From Sphingomonas phyllosphaerae (GTDB lineage: Bacteria > Pseudomonadota > Alphaproteobacteria > Sphingomonadales > Sphingomonadaceae), in assembly GCA_036946405.1 (NCBI GenBank), contig JAQIJC010000001.1:3237501-3301500 (forward strand): DNA of 64,000 nt, in the 5' to 3' direction. The notes under the pieces are model-generated. The model searched no databases. It was not told the DNA's origin and worked only from the letters and a program-made list of their open reading frames with translations. Positions 19,595-28,424 of this stretch are shown here, one piece after another. The position numbers and the translations under genes are program-made. Numbering within the stretch: the stretch's first letter is position 1; each line of letters opens with the position of its first letter.

Positions 19595-19960
19595 TCATTG
19601 CCCCAGTGAGTACGCCGCGCCGAACTTGCCGTCCTTGCGGTGGCCGATGCTCCAGATCGCGGTCGTCCCGCCCGCGAACTTGACCGCATAGGTTTCGACG
19701 CGCGTGTCGCCATCGCCCTCGGCCTTGATGAACGACAGATCGCCGACCGCGCCGAGCGCCGTCAGGCCGGGCTGCATCTGCGGCAATTGCGCGCGGCATG
19801 CCGAGAGCAGCGGCTCGGCCATCAGATCGTCGGGACAACGGCCGCTCGCCGCGTCGGTCAACATCTTGCGCAGCGCGGGCGCATAGTTACCCGTCTCCGC
19901 CGCCGACACGCCGCTTGCGGCCGTCGTCGCGATCGCCGCAGCCATGATGATCGTCCGCAT
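19595..19960 (-). CDS. Exported 121-residue hypothetical protein
   Basis: Signal peptide MRTIIMAAAIATTAASGVSA (cleavage near AAE), then ~100 residues with two Cys (~GRCPDDLM and LSACRAQLP) that may form a disulphide, and a C-terminal half rich in short strands (FAGGTTAIWSIGHRKDGKFG), as seen in small periplasmic NTF2- or lipocalin-like folds. ATG 19960 follows a GGGGGAGGGTGACG stretch. I do not recognise the family. Confidence 0.7.
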   Translation of the reverse strand: MRTIIMAAAIATTAASGVSAAETGNYAPALRKMLTDAASGRCPDDLMAEPLLSACRAQLPQMQPGLTALGAVGDLSFIKAEGDGDTRVETYAVKFAGGTTAIWSIGHRKDGKFGAAYSLGQ

Positions 19961-20029
19961 CGTCACCCTCCCCCTTTTGTTTCCAAAGAGGGTTATTGCG
20001 CCGGGCCGGGCGCCGGGCAAGCGGCGATC

Positions 20030-20419
20030 TCAGGCGGCGCGGTGCAGCTGGACGAAACTGTCGAAGGTCGCGCGCACCGCGGGCGACGCCTGCGCGATCA
20101 GCGTGCGGACGTGTGCCACGAAGGCATCGGCATCGTCGCCCGCGATGCGCTCGGCCATCGCCCATGCGCCGAACTCCCGCGTGCTCACGTCGCGCGACGA
20201 AAGCACCACCATCGCGCGATGCCGCGGATCGGCATCGATCCGCGCCAGCGCCCGTTCGACGTCGGCGGGCCGGCCCTCCAGAACCTGCAGGAAGCGCTTG
20301 CCGTTGGTGTACAGCAGGCCGGTCAGACCATCGCGCGTGTTGTTGCGGCGCGAAACGGCCAGAATTGCGGCGGTATCGACCGCGCCGATTGCCGTGCTGA
20401 TATAGACGATCTGTAGCAT
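20030..20419 (-). CDS. Single-domain BLUF blue-light photoreceptor
   Basis: 129 residues, essentially one BLUF (FAD-based blue-light) domain with a short C-terminal helix. The key residues are in place: Tyr6 (IVYIS), Asn27 (SRRNNTRDGLTGLL), Gln45 (FLQVLEG), with 18 residues between Asn and Gln as in AppA; Trp86 and Met88 in FGAWAM match the semi-conserved Trp/Met. Single-domain BLUF proteins act by binding a partner, which cannot be seen here. Monocistronic, divergent to the leuA leader region, whose promoter must lie close to its start. Confidence 0.93.
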   Translation of the reverse strand: MLQIVYISTAIGAVDTAAILAVSRRNNTRDGLTGLLYTNGKRFLQVLEGRPADVERALARIDADPRHRAMVVLSSRDVSTREFGAWAMAERIAGDDADAFVAHVRTLIAQASPAVRATFDSFVQLHRAA

Positions 20420-20523
20420 CGAAACTCCCGTAAGCCCTGTAAATGACCGTGAAGTCTTGCTTTTTCCTCAATCATCGCGCCGCACTGGACAGCGGGCCGG
20501 TGCGCGGGCTAGGCACGGCCGCG

Positions 20524-20568
20524 ATGACGCGCCACCCGGCCCTCCTTCTGCGACTTACGCGCCCTTAG
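20524..20568 (+). CDS. leuL: Candidate leuA leader peptide
   Basis: 14-codon ORF MTRHPALLLRLTRP ending in TAG, with four Leu codons in a block of five (CTC CTT CTG CGA CTT, 20542-20556). It lies 91 bases before the leuA start, and its last codons and stop lie inside the left arm of a 13-bp perfect inverted repeat (20561-20573 with 20604-20616). Leu-rich leader peptides before leuA are known for attenuation in proteobacteria. The upstream purine stretch is poor (GGCCGCG), so initiation strength is uncertain. Confidence 0.7.
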   Translation: MTRHPALLLRLTRP

Positions 20569-20616
20569 GCGCGACCTCTCCGACGCGTGCATCGCACGCG
20601 CGACGCGCCTAAGGGC
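20561..20616 (+). promoter_or_regulatory. Nested palindromes, probable leuA attenuator
   Basis: GCCCTTAGGCGCG (20561-20573) is an exact reverse complement of CGCGCCTAAGGGC (20604-20616). Between them CGCGTGC-ATC-GCACGCG (20584-20600) makes a second hairpin. A ribosome stalled on the leader Leu codons would cover the left arm and change folding. No U-tract follows the right arm, so termination could be Rho-dependent or control could act on leuA translation. Confidence 0.65.
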
Positions 20617-20658
20617 TGTTCCGACTTTCCCTGACGCTCCTGCACAAGAGAGCCCGTG

Positions 20659-22317
20659 ATGTTGCGCGATCCTAGCCAGAAATACCGTCCTTTCCCCACC
20701 GTCGACCTGCCCGACCGCCGCTGGCCGTCGACCACGATCACGCGCGCGCCGCGCTGGCTGTCGACCGACCTGCGCGACGGCAATCAGGCGCTGATCGACC
20801 CGATGGACGCCGAGAAGAAGACCCGCTTCTTCGACCTGCTGGTGAAAGTCGGGTTGAAGGAGATCGAGGTCGGCTTCCCCAGCGCGGGCGCGACCGAATT
20901 CGACTTCATCAGCGGGCTGGTCCGCGACGGGCGCGTTCCCGACGACGTGACCATTCAGGTATTGACGCAATCGCGCCGCGACCTGATCGAACGCAGCTTC
21001 GAGAGTCTGGATGGCGCGAAGACCGCGATCGTCCACGTCTACAACGCGGTCAGCCCGGCGTGGCGCAAGATCGTGTTCGGGATGACGCGCGACGAGGTCA
21101 GGAACATCGCGGTCGAGGGCGCGAAGGTGCTGCGCGACGAAGCCGCCAAGCGCCCGGACACGCGCTGGCAGTTCGAATATTCGCCCGAGACCTTCTCGAC
21201 CGCCGAGCTGGATTTCTCGGTGGAGGTTTGCGCGGCGGTGATGGAGGTGCTGCGCCCGACGGCCGAGGCACCGATCATCCTCAACCTGCCCGCAACCGTC
21301 GAATGCGCGACGCCGAACGTCTATGCCGACCAGATCGAATGGTTCGGGCGCAACATCCCGAACCGCGAGGCAGTGGTGATCTCGCTCCACACGCACAACG
21401 ATCGCGGCACCGGGGTTGCGGCTGCCGAACTGGGGCTGATGGCGGGCGCGGATCGCGTCGAGGGCTGCCTGCTCGGTAATGGCGAGCGGACCGGCAATTG
21501 CGATCTGGTGACCGTCGCGCTCAACATGTACACGCAAGGGACCGACCCGCAACTCGACCTGTCGAACATCGACGAGATCGTAAAGACGGTCGAATATGCG
21601 ACGAACATTCCGGTGCATCCGCGCACGCCTTATGCCGGCGATCTGGTGTTCACCGCCTTTTCGGGCAGCCATCAGGACGCGATCAAGAAGGGCTTCGCCG
21701 CGCAGGCCGCGCGCAACGACACGTTGTGGGAGGTACCGTACCTGCCGATCGACCCTGCCGATCTGGGTCGCAGCTACGAGGCGGTGATCCGCGTCAACTC
21801 GCAGAGCGGCAAGGGCGGGGTCGCCTGGGTGCTGGAGCAGGACAAGGGGCTGAAGCTGCCCAAAAGGATGCAGGCCGATTTCAGCCGCCATGTGCAGGCG
21901 CTGGCCGACGAGAGCAGCCGCGAGCTGAACGCCGCCGATATCTGGGGCGCGTTCGAGCAGGCGTATCTGCCGTGCGACGGCGACCGCTTCGTGCTGCGCG
22001 ACTATGAGGAAACCGGCGCGACCGGCGAGCGCGTGTTCGTCGGGCGGGTGGCGATCGACGGCGAGGAACGCTCGCTGTCGGGACGCGGCAACGGCCTGAT
22101 CTCGGGGGTGATCGCCGCACTGGCCGACAGCACCGGGCCGGCGCTGGACGTCGTCGATTATAGCGAGCACGCGATCGGGCACGGCGCGGGCGCGCAGGCG
22201 GTCGCCTATCTTGAATGCCGCACCGGCGACTGGCGAACCGTGTGGGGAGTCGGTATCGACAGCGACATCGCCACCGCCAGCGTCCGCGCGGTGCTCTCCG
22301 CGGCGAACCGCGCATGA
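20659..22317 (+). CDS. leuA: 2-isopropylmalate synthase
   Basis: 552 residues. First committed step of leucine synthesis (2-oxoisovalerate plus acetyl-CoA). The catalytic start [15 protein letters not shown] (~36-50), metal ligand region [18 protein letters not shown] (~242-259) with [12 protein letters not shown], and a full C-terminal LeuA allosteric domain (residues ~430-550) are present; this is the long type with [10 protein letters not shown]-terminus. ATG 20659 is chosen over GTG 20656. It is preceded by a leader-peptide region, and its stop overlaps the next gene (ATGA). Confidence 0.96.
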   Translation: MLRDPSQKYRPFPTVDLPDRRWPSTTITRAPRWLSTDLRDGNQALIDPMDAEKKTRFFDLLVKVGLKEIEVGFPSAGATEFDFISGLVRDGRVPDDVTIQVLTQSRRDLIERSFESLDGAKTAIVHVYNAVSPAWRKIVFGMTRDEVRNIAVEGAKVLRDEAAKRPDTRWQFEYSPETFSTAELDFSVEVCAAVMEVLRPTAEAPIILNLPATVECATPNVYADQIEWFGRNIPNREAVVISLHTHNDRGTGVAAAELGLMAGADRVEGCLLGNGERTGNCDLVTVALNMYTQGTDPQLDLSNIDEIVKTVEYATNIPVHPRTPYAGDLVFTAFSGSHQDAIKKGFAAQAARNDTLWEVPYLPIDPADLGRSYEAVIRVNSQSGKGGVAWVLEQDKGLKLPKRMQADFSRHVQALADESSRELNAADIWGAFEQAYLPCDGDRFVLRDYEETGATGERVFVGRVAIDGEERSLSGRGNGLISGVIAALADSTGPALDVVDYSEHAIGHGAGAQAVAYLECRTGDWRTVWGVGIDSDIATASVRAVLSAANRA

Positions 22318-22973
22318 CGCGCCGCTACGCCGCCTTCCTGTTCGATATGGACGGGACGCTCATCAACAGCATCCCGTCCGCGGTCCGGGCATGGACCGCC
22401 TGGGCCGAGAAGCACGACATCAATGTCGGGGAGCTGATGGCGGTGATGCACGGCGTCCGTGCGATCGAGACGATCCGCCGTTTCGCCCCGCCCGGCGTCG
22501 ATCCACAGGCCGAGTTCGAGGCGCTGTTGCAGGCCGAGATCGACGATGTCACCGACGTGGTCGAGATCGCGGGCGCGGCGGCATTCACCCGCGCGCTGCC
22601 GGCGGATCGCTGGGCGATCGTCACGTCGGCCCCGCGCTCGCTCGCGGAGGTGCGCTTGCGCGCCGCGGGTCTGGCGGCACCCGCGGTGATGGTGACGGCC
22701 GACGATATCGAGCGCGGCAAGCCCGCACCCGACTGTTTCCTGCTCGCCGCCGAGCGGCTGGGCGTGGCGGCCAGCGACTGTCTGGTGTGGGAAGATGCGC
22801 CGGCGGGGATCACCGCTGGCGAAGCGGCGGGCGCGGACGTCATGGTCATTACCGCAACGCATCATGCACGACTGGAAACCGCGCATGGCAGCGTCGAGGA
22901 TTATGGCACGCTGTCGGTCGAGGTCGCCGAGGACGGCGCGTTGTTGCTGCACGAGCGGGTGGCGGCGGAATAA
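22314..22973 (+). CDS. HAD-superfamily phosphatase
   Basis: 219 residues. HAD motif [17 protein letters not shown] (~8-23; nucleophile and acid Asp both present), motif [10 protein letters not shown], motif III Lys in RGKPAPDCF, motif [18 protein letters not shown]. The fold and the cap position resemble sugar-phosphate/phosphoglycolate phosphatases of the beta-phosphoglucomutase group. ATGA overlap with leuA indicates coupled translation, but a role in leucine synthesis is not suggested by the family. Substrate unknown. Confidence 0.9.
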   Translation: MTRRYAAFLFDMDGTLINSIPSAVRAWTAWAEKHDINVGELMAVMHGVRAIETIRRFAPPGVDPQAEFEALLQAEIDDVTDVVEIAGAAAFTRALPADRWAIVTSAPRSLAEVRLRAAGLAAPAVMVTADDIERGKPAPDCFLLAAERLGVAASDCLVWEDAPAGITAGEAAGADVMVITATHHARLETAHGSVEDYGTLSVEVAEDGALLLHERVAAE

Positions 22974-22987
22974 CCAGCGCCTCCTTC

Positions 22988-23080
22988 GTCATTCCCGCGA
23001 AGGCGGGAACCCAGACCCGCAGGTCCTCGCAAAGGTCGCGCCGTCAGAGGTTCTGGATTCCCACCTTCGCGGGAAGGACG
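22988..23080. repeat. Dispersed repeat, family B (copy 3, diverged)
   Basis: gtcattcccgcgaaggcggg at the left and tcccaccttcgcgggaaggac at the right form the outer inverted repeat; gaggttctgg matches family B copies at 8166-8257 and 8329-8420 in the other orientation. It follows the HAD gene and may serve as its transcript end. Confidence 0.75.
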
Positions 23081-23165
23081 ATTTGAACGACCCGGCAGAA
23101 ACGAACGCCGGCTGACGGCTTCAGCCCGCCCGCGCCTTCCTCCCTCGGCCCAAGCCGACATCTAC

Positions 23166-23231
23166 CGTTCGCCCTGAGCCTGTCGAAGGGCGTGTCGCGG
23201 GGCACGTGCTTCGACAGGCTCGGCACGAACG
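23166..23231. repeat. Dispersed inverted repeat, family A (copy 2)
   Basis: cgttcgccctgagcctgtcg...cgacaggctcggcacgaacg, nearly identical to the 7585-7649 copy in the same orientation. It lies 28 bases from the end of the convergent DUF1178 gene. Confidence 0.85.
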
Positions 23232-23259
23232 GGCGTTGGCTGAACCGCTCGATAATCAA

Positions 23260-23685
23260 TCAGTTCACCGTCTCCGGCGGCGTGACCGGCAGCGGGAGCG
23301 GTGCGATCGGGACGCCTTCCTCGGCGAGTTGCTTCGCCTCCGCGAGGCTGGCCTGACCGTGGATCGGCGCGTCCGGCTTGTCGCCGGCGTGCATCGCGCG
23401 CGCCTCGGCGGCGAAATCGCCCCCGACCCAGCGCGACCCGGCGAGCGCCCGGCGCTGCGCCTCCGCGATCCTGGCGAGCAGCGCCTTGGCCTCGGATGGC
23501 GCGACACCGCGATTGCCCTTGGGCGCGACATTGGGTGCCATCAGCGCCTTGTCGATCTCCGCCGCACCGCACGACGGGCATGCCAGCAATCCGCGCGCAC
23601 GCTGATCGTCATAGGCGGCCGACGAGGCGAACCACGCCTCGAACACATGGCCGTCGCGCGCGCACCGCAGGTCGAAGACAATCAT
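23260..23685 (-). CDS. DUF1178 family zinc-ribbon-like protein
   Basis: 141 residues. N-terminus MIVFDLRCARDGHVFEAWF and the CPSCG pair (~36-39) are the DUF1178 hallmarks, with KALMAPNV following; the two pairs of Cys/His may bind zinc. Family function is unknown; members are common in alpha- and betaproteobacteria, frequently near glutaredoxin grxC and comF, exactly as seen here. ATG 23685 is chosen by homology of the N-terminus. Seven bases separate it from grxC. Confidence 0.88.
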   Translation of the reverse strand: MIVFDLRCARDGHVFEAWFASSAAYDDQRARGLLACPSCGAAEIDKALMAPNVAPKGNRGVAPSEAKALLARIAEAQRRALAGSRWVGGDFAAEARAMHAGDKPDAPIHGQASLAEAKQLAEEGVPIAPLPLPVTPPETVN

Positions 23686-23692
23686 CGCATCG

Positions 23693-23950
23693 TCAGCGGC
23701 CGAGCAGCGCGTCGAGCTTGCCCGCGCGTTCCAGCGCCGCGAGATCGTCGGAGCCGCCGACGTGCGTGCCATCGATGAAGATCTGCGGCACGGTGGTGCG
23801 ACCGCCCGCGCGCTCGATCATCTCGCCACGCTTGGCGGTGTTCATGCCGATGTCCGTCTCTTCCACCGCGACGTCCTTGGATGCCAGCAGGTTCATCGCG
23901 CGCGCGCAATAGGGACAGAATGCCTTGGTGTAGATCTCGACCTGTGCCAT
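23693..23950 (-). CDS. grxC: Glutaredoxin 3
   Basis: 85 residues. Dithiol glutaredoxin with active site KAFCPYCARA (CPYC, ~12-15), TVPQIFIDGTHVGGSDDL (cis-Pro and glutathione site, ~53-70). It reduces disulphides using glutathione. Sits in a comF-grxC-DUF1178 minus-strand series; gap to comF is 31 bases. Confidence 0.95.
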   Translation of the reverse strand: MAQVEIYTKAFCPYCARAMNLLASKDVAVEETDIGMNTAKRGEMIERAGGRTTVPQIFIDGTHVGGSDDLAALERAGKLDALLGR

Positions 23951-23981
23951 CGCCCCTAGGTGTGAGCGATGACCCGCGCTG

Positions 23982-24710
23982 TCAATCGCTTGCCCCCTCG
24001 ATCACGCGCGTCCAGGCGAGGATCGTGACCGATGCCGCGCCGGCGCCACGCAATGCCTTGACGCACGCCTCCGCCGTCGCGCCGCTGGTATAAACGTCGT
24101 CGACCAGCACCAGCGACGCGCCGTGCACCGCCCGCCGCCCGTGCGGCGTGACGCGGAAGGCGCCCGCGACGGTCGCGCGCCGCTCCTGCGCGGAACGGTC
24201 GCGGAGCGGCGGGGTCGCGCGGTGGCGTTGCAGCGCATGCGCGTCGACCGGCAGCTTCGCGCGCGTGCCCAGCGCCGCCGCGATCAGCGCCGCCTGATTG
24301 TAGCCGCGCGACCACAAGCGGCGGCGATGGAGCGGCACCGGGATCAGCAACGTCGCCTCGGCGGGCAGATGCCGCAGCATCAGCGCCGCCATCGTCGCGG
24401 CGTAGAACGGGCGACCGCCGTATTTGAGCCGCAGCGCGACCGTTCGCGCCACCTCGCCATAGGCGACCGCTGCGCGGACACCGCCATGAACGGGCGGCTC
24501 GGCCAGACACGTCGCGCAGCGCGCACCCTCACCGCGATCGAACGCGAACGGCATGTTGCAGCCCGCGCACCAGGGCGGCCCCAGGAAGCGCAGGCTCGAC
24601 CAGCAGGAGGCGCAGAACCGTCCCTGCGCCGCGACGGTCGCACCGCACCCCGGGCAGCGCGGCGGGAGCACGAGGTCGAGCAGGCCGGGCAGGAGCAGGC
24701 GGGGCGACAC
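23982..24710 (-). CDS. comF: ComF family phosphoribosyltransferase-like protein
   Basis: 242 residues from GTG 24710. N-terminal double zinc ribbon (CPGCGATV, FCASCW, WCAGCNMPF, CATC) and C-terminal PRTase-like domain with LLIPVPLHRRRLWSRGYNQA (~126-145) and the PRPP loop VLVDDVYTSGAT (~203-214). ComF proteins are implicated in DNA uptake competence and may help recombination. No ATG starts the frame close to the zinc ribbon; GTG 24710 gives MSPRLLLPGLLDLVLPPRCPGC. A TTG at 24746 is possible. Divergent to the methyltransferase gene. Confidence 0.88.
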   Translation of the reverse strand: MSPRLLLPGLLDLVLPPRCPGCGATVAAQGRFCASCWSSLRFLGPPWCAGCNMPFAFDRGEGARCATCLAEPPVHGGVRAAVAYGEVARTVALRLKYGGRPFYAATMAALMLRHLPAEATLLIPVPLHRRRLWSRGYNQAALIAAALGTRAKLPVDAHALQRHRATPPLRDRSAQERRATVAGAFRVTPHGRRAVHGASLVLVDDVYTSGATAEACVKALRGAGAASVTILAWTRVIEGASD

Positions 24711-24758
24711 GCCCGGCCTTGTGGCGCGCCCCGCGAACGGGCACAAGCCACGCGCATC

Positions 24759-25595
24759 ATGGCCTCCCCCGACATCTTCGATCGCGCCGCCCGCCGCCTT
24801 CGCCGCGACCGTGCCGTCGCCGGCTATGCCGGGCACGATTTCCTTCGCGCCGCGATGATCGAAGGGATCGTCGACCGGCTCGGCGCGGTGAAGCGCGACT
24901 TCACCGACGTGCTCGATCTCGGATGTTTCGATGCCTCGTTCGAGCCGCCGGCGGGTGCACGCGTCGCGCGTTTCGATCCCGGCTTCGCGTTCGCGCGGGC
25001 GGCCGGCGGGGTACAGGGCGACGAGGACCGGCTGCCGTTCGCGGACGGCGCGTTCGATCTGGTCGTCGCGGCGGGAACGCTCGACAGCGTCGGCGACCTG
25101 CCCGGCGCGCTGACGCTCATCCGGCGGACGTTGCGTCCGGACGGGCTGTTCCTCGGCGCGTTCGTCGGCGGGAACAGCCTCTCGACGCTGCGCGCGGTGC
25201 TGCGCGCGGCGGAAGGCGAGCGCCCGGTCGCGCGGCTTCATCCGCAGGTCGACCTGCGCTCGGCGGGCGATCTGCTGGTGCGCGCCGGGCTGACGCTGCC
25301 GGTCGCCGACAGCGAGACGCTGACGGTGCGCTATGGCGCGTTCGGGCGCTTGCTCGACGATCTGCGCGGGATGGCGGGGAGCAACGTGCTCGCGACGCGG
25401 CATCCGCTATCGCGCACCGCGTTGGCACGCGCGGCAGCGGCGTTCGCAGCGCGCGCGGACCCGGACGGGCGAACGGCGGAGCGGTTCGATCTGGTCTTTC
25501 TGACCGGCTGGTCGCCCTCGCCCGATCAGCCCAAGCCGGCACGGCGCGGCAGCGCGGGCGCGTCGCTGGCCGCTGCGCTGCGACCGCAGGGGTAA
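24759..25595 (+). CDS. SAM-dependent methyltransferase (BioC/NDUFAF5-like)
   Basis: 278 residues. Motif I VLDLGCFDASF (~49-59), acidic motif for SAM ribose RFDPGF, motif II GAFDLVVAAGTLDSVGDLPG (~96-115) and LRPDGLFLGAFVGG (~126-139). The arrangement resembles the BioC/NDUFAF5 branch, in which some members hydroxylate or methylate; the exact substrate is unknown. Divergent to comF with ~48 bases between starts; convergent to the receiver-domain gene with six bases between stops. Confidence 0.83.
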   Translation: MASPDIFDRAARRLRRDRAVAGYAGHDFLRAAMIEGIVDRLGAVKRDFTDVLDLGCFDASFEPPAGARVARFDPGFAFARAAGGVQGDEDRLPFADGAFDLVVAAGTLDSVGDLPGALTLIRRTLRPDGLFLGAFVGGNSLSTLRAVLRAAEGERPVARLHPQVDLRSAGDLLVRAGLTLPVADSETLTVRYGAFGRLLDDLRGMAGSNVLATRHPLSRTALARAAAAFAARADPDGRTAERFDLVFLTGWSPSPDQPKPARRGSAGASLAAALRPQG

Positions 25596-25601
25596 GCGCG
25601 A

Positions 25602-25997
25602 TCAGATCAGCGCGGCGTCGCCGTCTTCTGCGAGCAGGCGGCCCATCGCGTCGAACAATTCGTCCATCGCCACCGGCTTGAAGATCACGTCGTTCGCGCC
25701 CGCCGCGACGCAGCGCTGGCGCAGGTCGACGGCGGTGTCGGCCGTGACGACGATGATCGGCAGCCGCGCCTTGGCGTCGGTGCGCGCGCGGATGTGGCCG
25801 ATCGCGGTGAGCCCGTCCATGCCGGGCATCCTGAGGTCGATCAGCGCGATCGCGAAATCGTGCTCGTCGATCAGCGCAAGCCCGATCTCGGCGCTCTCGG
25901 CCTCGACCATCTCGACATCGGCGACGTCCAGCATGTCGCGCACGACCCGACGGTTCATTCTGTCATCCTCGATGAACAGCACCGTCATTGCCGCCAT
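25602..25997 (-). CDS. Single-domain response regulator
   Basis: 131 residues, only a receiver domain. Acidic pair in VLFIEDDRMNRR, phosphoacceptor Asp in IALIDLRMPGMDG (~60), Thr in IIVVTADTA, Lys in VIFKPVAMDE: all required residues are present, so it should be phosphorylated. Fifty-four bases separate it from the upstream histidine kinase gene on the same strand, so the pair probably forms a phosphorelay branch. The start may be ATG 25997 or 25988. Confidence 0.93.
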   Translation of the reverse strand: MAAMTVLFIEDDRMNRRVVRDMLDVADVEMVEAESAEIGLALIDEHDFAIALIDLRMPGMDGLTAIGHIRARTDAKARLPIIVVTADTAVDLRQRCVAAGANDVIFKPVAMDELFDAMGRLLAEDGDAALI

Positions 25998-26051
25998 GTC
26001 TTGTCTTCCTACATGATGAACGGTGGCGAAGGCGCCAGCCGTTCACGCCCG

Positions 26052-28424
26052 TTACGCGGCATCCCTGACAGGGTGCCTGAGCATGGCACCTATAGCGTCC
26101 ACCAAGGCCCGTTTGGGAACAGGCTTTTCGATAACATTTGTGATGCCGACGTGACATAGCGCATGGCGCTCTTCGTCGGTCAGTTTGGGCGCGAGCAACG
26201 CGACGCGCGCGCCGCCGGCGGCGTCCACCAGCGCGGCGAGGTCGGCCGGTGCGCGGCCGAAGGTGCCGGCATCGATCAGCAGCACCTGCGGCCGCACCTC
26301 GGCGGCGCGGGCGAGCGCGTCATCGGCATCGCAGAAGGCGACATTCGGCTCCGCGGCGAACAAGGACCGCAGCATCGCCCGCGCGATCGGCTGGCGCTCG
26401 ACGATCAGCAGGCCGCCCGGCGCTGTCACGGCGGCCGGGGCCTCGGCAACGACCAGCGGCAGGTCGAGCGTGAAGCGCGAGCCCTCGCCCAGCCGGCTCT
26501 CGACCGTCACGTCGCCGCCCATCGCGCGTGCGAGATTGCGGCAGATCGACAGCCCCAGCCCGGTGCCGCCGAACCTGCGCGTGGTGCTGGCGTCCGCCTG
26601 ACGAAACGATTCGAACACGATCCGTTGCGTCGCGCCGTCCATGCCGATGCCGTGATCGGTGACGATGATCCGCAACCGTCCCTGCACCGACGCGACGCGC
26701 AGCGCGACCAGCCCGCTCTCGGTGAATTTGACCGCGTTCGACAGCAGGTTGAAGACGATCTGCCGCAAACGTGCCGCGTCGCCGACAATCCAGTGCGGCG
26801 CCCCGCCCGCGTCGACCTCGAACCGCAAGCCTTTCGCCAGCGCAGGGTCGCGCCACAGCTGCGCGGCGTCGTCGATCGTCGCGCGAAGATCGAACGGCGC
26901 GCTCTCCAGCGTCAGCCGCCCGGTCTCGATCTTCGCCATGTCGAGGATGTCGTCGACCAGCGCCCGCATCGTCTGCCCGGCGCCATGCACGACGTTGAGC
27001 CGCTCGCGAACCGTCGGATCGAGCGCCTTGTCGGCGATCATCACCTGCGTCATGCCGAGGATGCCGTTGAGCGGCGTGCGGATCTCGTGGCTGGTGGTGG
27101 CGAGGAACTCGGTCTTCGCCTGCGACAGCTTTTCCAGCTGCGCGTTGCTCGCGGCCAGGTCGCGGTTGGCGGCACGCTCGCGGTTGCGGCTGCGCCCGAT
27201 CAGCGCCAGCCCGGTCGCGAGCATGAGGATCACCAGCAGCGTCGTACCGGCGACACCGTACAGGATCAGCCGTTGCGACCGCGCGGTGGCGCGCTGATAG
27301 GCGATCGTGCGCGCCAGTGCCGCCGCCTTCAGCCGGGCGATCCGCAACTCCTGATTGGCATAATCGAAACGCCCGGCGGCGAGCGCGGCGCTGGTCGACC
27401 GCGCGATCTCGGTCGCCTGCGCGTCGAGCCGCTGGACCGCGGCGAGATGCGGCAGCGCCGCGGCCGGGTCACGGTCCGCAACGAAGGTACGATAAGCGAC
27501 ATCGTGCGCATGGCGATCGGTCAGCGTCGTCCGGGTCAGGTCTACCTTGTCAAAACGCGCCTCGACGAGCTGGCGCGCGCGAGCGACGTCGCCGCGACGT
27601 AATGCGACATCTGCCGCGGCGGCGAGCAATTGCGGGCGGATCACCGCCGCGTCCGGGCGGCGCGCGACCGCCAGCGCCGCCTCGACGCTGCGCGCCGCAC
27701 CGGCGAGATCGCCGCTGCGCAACTGCGCCAGCGACAGGTCGCCCAGCGATTGCGCGATCACCGGGGCGCTGCGCAGGCTACGCGCCGCGGCCAGTGCCTC
27801 CCTGAATTCGCCCTGCGCCTCCGTAAAGCGTCCGAGCGCGAGCAAGGCGTTGCCGCGGCCGCTGTCGACCGCCATCGCCAGCCCGAGGTCGGTGGGATGA
27901 CCATCCTCGACCTGATCGAAATAGCGCAGCGCGGTCGGATGATCCTGCGCGCTGGCATAGAGCAGCGCGATGAGGATCAACGCGCGCGACTGGCTGCGGA
28001 GGTCGTGCAGCGCGACGAACATCCGGTGCGCGCGCTGCAACGTCGTCAGTGCGTCGGCGACCTGCCCGGCGTCGGTCAACGCGCTACCCTGCGAAAGCGT
28101 GATGTCGGCAAGCAACCGCGCCGGCGCCGGCACGCGGGCGGCGATATCGCGCGCCTGTTCGAGTGTGCGCAACCCGCCGCGGGGATCGCCGACGCGAACC
28201 TGCGCCTCCCCCGCGAGCCATAGCAACGTCGCACCGTCTGCCGAGCGCAGCATCGCGGGCGACAGCCGCGCACGCGCCTTCTGCGCCATTGCCAGCGCCG
28301 CCTCTGGATCGCTGGCCATGCGCTGCTCGATCGCCGCGGCATCCGCGGGCGTTGCAGCGGCGGGCGCGTTGCCGGCCAGCAGTGCGGCGAGGATGGCGCC
28401 GAGCGCAATCCGCGCCGTCCGCAT
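26052..28424 (-). CDS. TPR-containing hybrid histidine kinase with weak receiver
   Basis: 790 residues. Signal peptide-like N-terminus, ~330 residues of TPR-like repeats in the periplasm, a membrane segment (LILYGVAGTTLLVILMLATG, ~395-415), then kinase: H-box FLATTSHEIRTPLNG (~450-465), N-box QIVFNLLSNAVKFTESG, G boxes VTDHGIGMD and GTGLGLSICRNLA. C-terminal receiver-like domain keeps Asp in VLLIDAGTF and Lys in IEKPV but shows VERQ where the acidic pair should be. Its start overlaps the stop of the EAL gene (ATGA). Confidence 0.9.
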   Translation of the reverse strand: MRTARIALGAILAALLAGNAPAAATPADAAAIEQRMASDPEAALAMAQKARARLSPAMLRSADGATLLWLAGEAQVRVGDPRGGLRTLEQARDIAARVPAPARLLADITLSQGSALTDAGQVADALTTLQRAHRMFVALHDLRSQSRALILIALLYASAQDHPTALRYFDQVEDGHPTDLGLAMAVDSGRGNALLALGRFTEAQGEFREALAAARSLRSAPVIAQSLGDLSLAQLRSGDLAGAARSVEAALAVARRPDAAVIRPQLLAAAADVALRRGDVARARQLVEARFDKVDLTRTTLTDRHAHDVAYRTFVADRDPAAALPHLAAVQRLDAQATEIARSTSAALAAGRFDYANQELRIARLKAAALARTIAYQRATARSQRLILYGVAGTTLLVILMLATGLALIGRSRNRERAANRDLAASNAQLEKLSQAKTEFLATTSHEIRTPLNGILGMTQVMIADKALDPTVRERLNVVHGAGQTMRALVDDILDMAKIETGRLTLESAPFDLRATIDDAAQLWRDPALAKGLRFEVDAGGAPHWIVGDAARLRQIVFNLLSNAVKFTESGLVALRVASVQGRLRIIVTDHGIGMDGATQRIVFESFRQADASTTRRFGGTGLGLSICRNLARAMGGDVTVESRLGEGSRFTLDLPLVVAEAPAAVTAPGGLLIVERQPIARAMLRSLFAAEPNVAFCDADDALARAAEVRPQVLLIDAGTFGRAPADLAALVDAAGGARVALLAPKLTDEERHALCHVGITNVIEKPVPKRALVDAIGAMLRHPVRDAA

